A stretch of DNA of 64,000 bases from Reclinomonas americana ATCC 50394 (Eukaryota > Jakobida > Jakobea > Jakobida). Made by a program: the position numbers and the translations under genes. The stretch covers positions 128,638 through 192,637 of the forward strand of contig PS015022.1 of the NCBI GenBank assembly GCA_048213135.1, read 5' to 3'. This document shows, piece by piece, positions 58,022 to 64,000 of the stretch. The notes under the pieces were generated by a model. That model saw only the letters and a program-made list of their open reading frames with translations. It searched no databases and was not told the origin of the DNA. Numbering within the stretch: the stretch's first letter is position 1; each line of letters starts with the position of its first letter.

Positions 58022-61000
58022 ATGTTTGGTGGAGGCGGTGACGAGGACGATGATTACTTTCCCGTAGAGGGACGCTCTGAGTTGCGTCGTTATGCATGTG
58101 TGTGTTTTTGTGTGTGTGTGAGAGAAGTGTGAGGACATGTTTTGCGCGTGAGTGTGCACTCTCTTGCCTGTGTGCGCTCTTTGTGTGTCAGTGTGAGTGT
58201 GTGTGTTGCAGTTGTGGAGTGAGTGATGCATTCGTGTGTGTGTCTGTGTGAGTTGGGTGTCTTTGTTGCTTGTTTTTCCGACGCGCGCGCGCTCTTTGTC
58301 TCTCTCTCGCTCCCCCTCTGTGCTCTGTGAGCTCTGTGAGAGAGAGAGAGACACTGTGCACTCCACCACTCAGTCAAACGCAGTCTCTCGATCTCATGCA
58401 TATATTGCGTGCGGTCATGGCCATGCCGTGTTCACCCCCCTCTCTCACTCTCTGTCTCTCTGTGCGTACACACAGTCGCCTGCAGAACCTCTTCTCGTTG
58501 GACTCTGCAGGGAAGAGCGCCGGCAATGAGTCGTTCAAGTATCGGCCACCGCGCGAACCGAACGCGCCTCGTGGACCAAAGAGTTGCGTCACAAGAGGCA
58601 GACAGAGGCAGAGAGACAGAGAGAGCGGTGCTGACTCCTCCGTGTCCACAGCGAGCGAGGAGGACAACTGGTCCAAGGTCGGCGTGCTGGCGGCGGTTCC
58701 AGTGCAGTTGTACAAGCTGTTGCGTCGTCCGTCGGTGCTCCACGCGCGTTGTTGTGTGGCGAGTTTCTCCGCTCACTTCTCTCTCTGGCAGTGACTCGAG
58801 CACCGGTCAGTATGCGTCGCTCGGCAAGGTCGGTGCTGCGCTGATGGCTGCCAATCGACCGGCGACGGAGACCGGCACCAAGCTCAAGTATCAGCTGCTG
58901 TGCTATCTGTCGAACGACAAGGTGTTTGCGGTGGCCACGATGAAGCCCGAGTTCCTGTTTGAGATCAAGAACGAGCAGTACGGCAACTTCACCGATGATT
59001 CGGGCTTCCCGTGCAGTCTGGCGTTCACGTCGGCGGAGCTGGCGGCGGATTTCGCGGCCAAGGTGGCGCTCACGCGCTATCTGTCGTCCACCGACGCGCT
59101 CAATGTCGGCAGTGGCCAGCTCATCACGCAAGATGTGGTGCAAGGTGCCGGCAACCCGGTGGGACCTGGTGACACAGTGGGCGTGGCCTACGCAGGCAGT
59201 CTAGTGCGCTTCCAGGATCTCTCGCTGGCCACACAGTTCGACTCCAATCTCACCTCCGGCAAGCCGTTCCGTGTCACACTCGGACAGTCGCGCGTCATTC
59301 AAGGTGTGCATTTTTGACGTGTGGCCACTCTTACATGTGTTCCCTTTTGATGGCTGACCACCTGTGTAGGATGGCACGAGGGTATCATGGGCATGCAAAA
59401 GGGCACGAAGCGCTTCCTCGTGATTCCGCCAGGCATGGCCTATGGCGAGGCCGGCATGCCGCCCACCATTCCGAAGAATGCCGTGCTCTTCTTCCAGGTG
59501 GAGGTGCAGAAAGTCAAGTGGAGTGAGGATGTGGCGTCGGCCACAGCTGCCGCGAACGCTGCCGCCGGTGTGGTGGACACGCGTGTGCGATCGGCCTCCA
59601 CGGCCTCGGCGTCGTCGCAGGGTGCTGCCGCTGGCGACGCCGGTGCAGCTGGTGCCGCTGGTGGTGACGGAGCGCCTGACGCCAAGGACTCGCTGAGGGC
59701 ACGCATGGCACGCTTGGGACAGGCCACAATGATGGCCTCCCCAGTCGCACCGTCGGCGGCAGGAGCAGCGACGGCGACCGATGCAGACACAGCCGCTGCT
59801 CCGCCGACCGATGCTTCTCAGGGCGTCGACCCGCAAGCGCAAATGCAGCAGCAACAGCAACAACAGGCACAGATGGCACCGGTGCAAGTAATGCCACAGC
59901 AGCAGCAGCAGCAGCAGCCAATGATGCAACCACAGCAACAGCAGCAGCCGTATGGACAGCCGTTTGGCCAGCCGCAGCCAGGATTCCCTGGACAGTATCC
60001 GCAGCAGCAACAACAACAACAGCAGCAGCAGCTGGGTGTGTATCCGCAGCAGCAGCAACAACAACAACAACAACCACAACAGTTCCCGCAAGGTGCGTAC
60101 GGACCGCAACCGGGACAGCCTGGCTACATGCAGAATGGTGGTGTCGGTGGCATGTACCCCAGTCAAGGCATGTCACCTACTGGCTACGGGCAGCCGCAAC
60201 AGCAGCAGCAACAGCAGCAGGGCTTTGGACAGCCGGGCATGACGCCTGGTGGTCCAATGGATCCCAACACGCCGCGCATGTATGTCAACCAGTACGGGCA
60301 GTTGGTGCCAATCCTGCAGCAGCAGCCGGCCTTCAACCCCGCCGCGATGCAGCCAGGTACCTTGTGTGCTTCCACCACCACTGCTGATGGATGTAAGATG
60401 AGTTGCTCATGTGTCCCTTGCAGATGCACAGTCGCACGTTGGAGGACACGGCTTCGACAGCCAGCGACCACCCGACGCGCCGCAGTGGGTCGGCCAGATG
60501 CTGTCGGGTGTGGACGTGGTGCTGGGCCGCCTGGACCGCATCAGCACCAAGATTGACCGCGTACAGCGAACGGTGGGCGACAGCGATTTTGAGGGCAGCG
60601 CAGTCTCGTCGTCGCGCAGCAGCAAGCGACGCTCGCACCAGCGCCGTTCGTCTGGCTCCTCCAAACGACGCAGTAGCAGCGGCAGCAAGCACCATCGCCG
60701 CGGCAGTCGGCGGCAGGCAGATGAAGATTCGGAGGCCAGCGACATGTCGCCGCTCTCCAGCAGCGGTGGCTCGGCGTACAGCACGGCCGAGAGCGACGGC
60801 GCGGTCTCTGGCGACGAGGGTGCCAGCGGCAGCGGTGCCACTGGTGAATCGTCTACCCGCCGCCGCACCGCGGCCACCACTGGTTGCGTGAAACAGAGAG
60901 TCGGGTGCATATTTTGCAATTTTAATCGTATGGATACTGACTGTGTGGTTGGTTACAGAGGCGGTGTCGAAGCGCGCGCGCAAGCGTGCCAAGGACATGG

Positions 61001-64000
61001 AACAGTATCTGGGCGGTGTGGAGCGCATGCAGGGCTGGGTGCTGCGATTGGAGGCCGAGGTGGACGAGAAGAGCAAGACATTGGAGGCCACCAAGAAGAA
61101 GCTGCGCGACGTGCAGGATCGCGCCGACAAGGAGGCGGAGGAGCACAGCAAGTTGTTTGCGGAACGTGGTGACGCGCTCCGGTCGCAAGTGGTGCAACTG
61201 ACGCAGCAGAGGGCCGCATTGGAGCGTGACCTGGCCGATCTGCAAGTTCGCTGCGAGCAGTACGAGAAGGACCTGAGTGAGCTGAAGAAGACGCACGCTG
61301 TTGTGGTCGGCGAGGATGCTGCACGACGGGTTTGTGCTACTTCCACCAATGCACCTGAATGGTCTTGGTCACTGACGATGTGCGTGCGCGTGTGTGCAGA
61401 CGGAGCTGGTGGAGGCCAATCAGAAGCTGCGCGATGCCAGCACTGAAGTCGGACGATTGCGCGACGAGATGGACGGATTGCGTGCGCAGCTGCGCGAGGG
61501 TGCGGCGTGTGCCTTGTACCTTACCTTTTCTTGTTTGTGCGACTGATTTGTTGTTTCCGGGAGCAGAGCGCTCGCTCCGTGAGGCCGCCAGTGCCAAGGT
61601 GGAGGCGCTGGAGGAGGAGCTGACGGACTTGCGTGGCGTGAAGGAGAAGGCCGGCTCGCGTCTGGACGAGCTCAAGGCCAAGAGCCGTCAGCAGCGCGAG
61701 TCCATGGAGGCTGACTTTGAGAAGACCCGCAAGGAGTTGCAGGCGGAGATTGATCGTCTTCAGGAGGCGCTCAATCAGGAACGGTCAGTTTGTGTGTGTG
61801 AGAGTGAGAGCGAGCGAATCTGCGCTGCTGGTGCTGACTCCGACGATTGCATATTCAGCACGCGGTCGGAGGCCACCACTGGCGAGCGCTTGCGCCAGTC
61901 GCAGACTGAAATCGAAGCTCGATGGAAGGAGGTTGCGGAGAAGCGTGAGGCTGCCGCGTACCAGGCGGCTCGCAATGAGGTTTGTGTTCTGGCCAAGAGG
62001 CAGGAGAACTGTGATGTACTCATTGTTTGTGCAGGCCGAATTGATGCTGCAGCAGAGAGTGGCCGAGGTGCGTGCGGAGACGCAGCAGCTGCTGGCCGAT
62101 CGCGAACAGCAGCACAAGGCGACGCTGGCCGACGCTCTGGCCAAGGTCGACGCCACCTACCGTGCCAAGATTGTGCAACTGCAGGAGGCCACCAAGCAGC
62201 AAAAGTTGTGTGCTGCACCGTGGGAAGGGGAGGTGAACTCAGAATCACTTTTGTCTCATGCGTGTCAACAGGAGTGCACGCGATCAGCAGTTTGTCGGGG
62301 CGCTGGAGGAGCGCAACAAGGCGATCGAGAAGCTGAATGAGCAGCTGGTGGCGGCGCGCCAGGAGCGACAGAAGCTGATTGAGGACGCACGCGCGCGACT
62401 TGCCGAGATGCAGAAGCGCTACGCCGCATCGTCGTCTGCGGCGGCTGAGAACAGTGGCTACGCAGCCGAGGATGTGAAGTTGGTACGTCGTGGCGCATGT
62501 GTGAGGACACAGTCAGTGCTTGCGCCAACTCACACGTATTTTTTGCAGGCCATGAATCGTATCTACGTCGACTTTGAAAAGTCAGTCGACAAGTCGGCGA
62601 GCTATCCGAGTTTCGTGTTGTTGTGCCTTTCGTGCATGCATCGGCATTCTGACCTTTCATGCTTCTGCAGCTCGCGAAGTGTTGACAAAGCTGGTGGCCA
62701 CCATCAAGAGCGTCACGGCGCGCTTCATGGCTGGAGAGCTGGTGGACGACGACGATGACGATGAGGAGGAGGACGAGGAAGAAGAAGAGGAGGAGGAGGC
62801 GGAGGAGGAGGAAGAGGAGGCGCCTGCAGTGGCGGCTGCTGGCTCGGTGTCGGTGGGAGAGGCTGATGAAGATGAGGAGGAGGAGGAGGAGGAAGCGGCT
62901 GTTGGCGAGGCCGTGCCGCCGCCTGTGGTTGCCGCAGTGTTGCCATCTCCTGTTGTATCGCCGCACGATGTACACGTGGTGGTGTCAAGTTCGGCGCCGA
63001 GCGCGCACCATGCGGTGCCGGAGCACGTCGCTGCCAGCAGCTCTGCGCCAGAAGTTGTGGCGGTCGAACAGCCGGAGGAAGAGGTGGCCGCGCAAGTGGA
63101 AGCAGAGGAGGAGGTGGTCGTGGCGGAGGAGGAGGAGGAGGACGAAGCGCCAGCAGAGACCTCGGTTGTCGACGCTCCGCGTGCGCCTTCACCCGCATCA
63201 GCACCTGCTCCGGAACCGGTGGTTGCCCCCGCTCCGGCTCCAGTGCCTGTGCCAGCTCCAGCTCCAGTGCCTACTGCCGCACCTGAACCAGTGCCAGTCG
63301 CGACGATTGCCGTCAGTCAGCCACCGCCACCACTGTCACCGCCACCAGTGGCACCAGCACCTGCTTCACCGGCTGGTGTCCGCGTGCTGTCGGTCGAGTC
63401 GGCGGCACCGGCACCGACGCCGGAGAAATCACCGCTGAAGACGGCCGATGCCGCAAGCGGTTTGTTTGGCACCGATGAAGACGCAGAGCATGTCACTGCT
63501 CCTCCGTCGGCCGAAAAGAAGCCGTCTGGAGCCGCCGCCGCCGCTGCAACAGTCAAGGCCAGCAGCGCTGGTGGACTGTTTGGCGACGGAGACGATGATG
63601 AGGCTGGAGGGATTTTCGGCGACGGAGACGCGTTGCGTGCTGACAGAATTTCCTTTTTGTGCTTTTATTGTTTGCTTGTGCTCACTGTTGGGCACTCTGA
63701 CAGTCCGGCGGAGCGCAAGCCAGCTCGCCCTGCTGCGTCTGCAGCCAAGAAGAATGCACCACCACCGAAGCAGTCATCATCATCGTTGTTTGGCGATGAC
63801 GACGACACGGAAGACATTCTCGGTGGATTGCCTGTTGGTGCGTTGACTTGGCAACCAGGTTCTCTCTCTCCCTCCTGTGTGTTGACGTCTTCTCTGCAGC
63901 CGCGCCATCCTCGTCATCATCGTCGTCCGGTGGTCGTGGGGCGCGCCGTGTTGTTGCCGAGGACACGGGCTTGGATGCGGCTCCTGTGGACGAGATCTTT
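58022..64000 (+). CDS. FKBP15: FKBP15 homologue (WASH-associated FKBP with coiled coil; 3' end outside window)
   Basis: ATG 58022 encodes MFGGGGDEDDDYF, very like the start of animal FKBP15. A 395-nt intron (58081-58475) joins it to RLQNLFSLDSAGKSAGNESFKY. Next are a WH1-like region (TGQYASLGKVGAALM..LKYQLLCYLSN, about 58800-59090) and a peptidyl-prolyl isomerase FKBP domain ([44 protein letters not shown], about 59160-59515). A Gln-rich segment (59830-60230), a Ser/Arg stretch and long coiled coils (60960-62480) follow. The tail has Glu runs (62750-62900), Pro/Ala repeats and LF-acidic motifs: GLFGTDEDAE, GLFGDGDDDE, GIFGDGD, SLFGDDDDTEDILGG (63455-63835). In animals FKBP15 acts with the WASH actin regulator on endosomes. 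At least nine introns; donors at 58081, 58583 and 58719 are GTTGCGT. The frame is still open at the right edge. Confidence 0.9.

Noticed and set aside
59830-60230. CAG/CAA repeats as a separate repeat element
   Set aside because: They code an uninterrupted Gln-rich segment in FKBP15 with mixed CAG and CAA codons.

Overview
This is nuclear DNA of a G+C-rich, gene-dense unicellular eukaryote. Nearly every protein gene is cut by short GT-AG introns (mostly about 60-90 nt), spacers are often under 300 bp, and there is a eukaryotic tRNA-His and a U2 snRNA. A DZIP1 (Iguana) homologue argues for a ciliated or flagellated cell. The mix of Prp39, TTC27, FKBP15 and DZIP1 homologues with lineage-specific fusions fits a free-living protist near opisthokonts or amoebozoans, but the sequence does not settle the lineage. 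Two assembly gaps lie in (GA)n/(CT)n microsatellites, and one is followed by text that looks like pyrosequencing noise.

Layout. 1-2618 (+) 3' part of a Prp39-like splicing factor. 4000-7980 (+) ammonium transporter fused to a class III cyclase-like domain. 8277-12696 (-) signal peptide/VWA/KNH-like/multi-TM surface protein. 12999-13433 (+) small acidic coiled coil. 13530-17705 (-) TTC27. 17778-18505 (+) membrane protein and 18530-19411 (+) CDKN3-like phosphatase (possibly one gene). 19607-23344 (-) DZIP1. 24041-30642 (-) large unrecognised protein. 30796-31687 (+) small unrecognised protein. 31755-34052 (+) three-domain flavin/iron-sulfur oxidoreductase of bacterial type. 34204-34393 (+) U2 snRNA. 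34490-35723 (+) WD40 protein. 35889-41013 (-) WD40-protein kinase fusion. 41529-44310 (+) four-TM protein. 44351-45159 (-) split PH-domain protein. 45281-45352 (+) tRNA-His. 45363-46420 unassigned, lower-G+C stretch. 46421-48858 (-) SLC25 mitochondrial carrier. 49127-50453 (-) double PH-domain protein. 50700-52769 (+) unrecognised. 52980-56067 (+) TerD-LRR fusion. 56245-57728 (-) Sec14/CRAL-TRIO protein. 58022-end (+) FKBP15 homologue.

The genes are housekeeping and signalling loci, not an operon or a mobile island. Two cross-cutting signals stand out. First, at least 18 introns in 11 genes appear to start with the unusual donor GTTGCG (16 of 18 GTTGCGT), alongside normal GTGAGT/GTGCGT donors and two GC-AG introns; the same window carries the U2 gene of that spliceosome. 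Second, two introns in unrelated genes contain 370-600 nt of almost uninterrupted purine on the sense strand. Notable architectures are the transporter-cyclase, WD40-kinase and TerD-LRR fusions and the bacterial-type oxidoreductase. Exon boundaries were inferred by eye from reading frame and family conservation and are approximate unless a position is stated.
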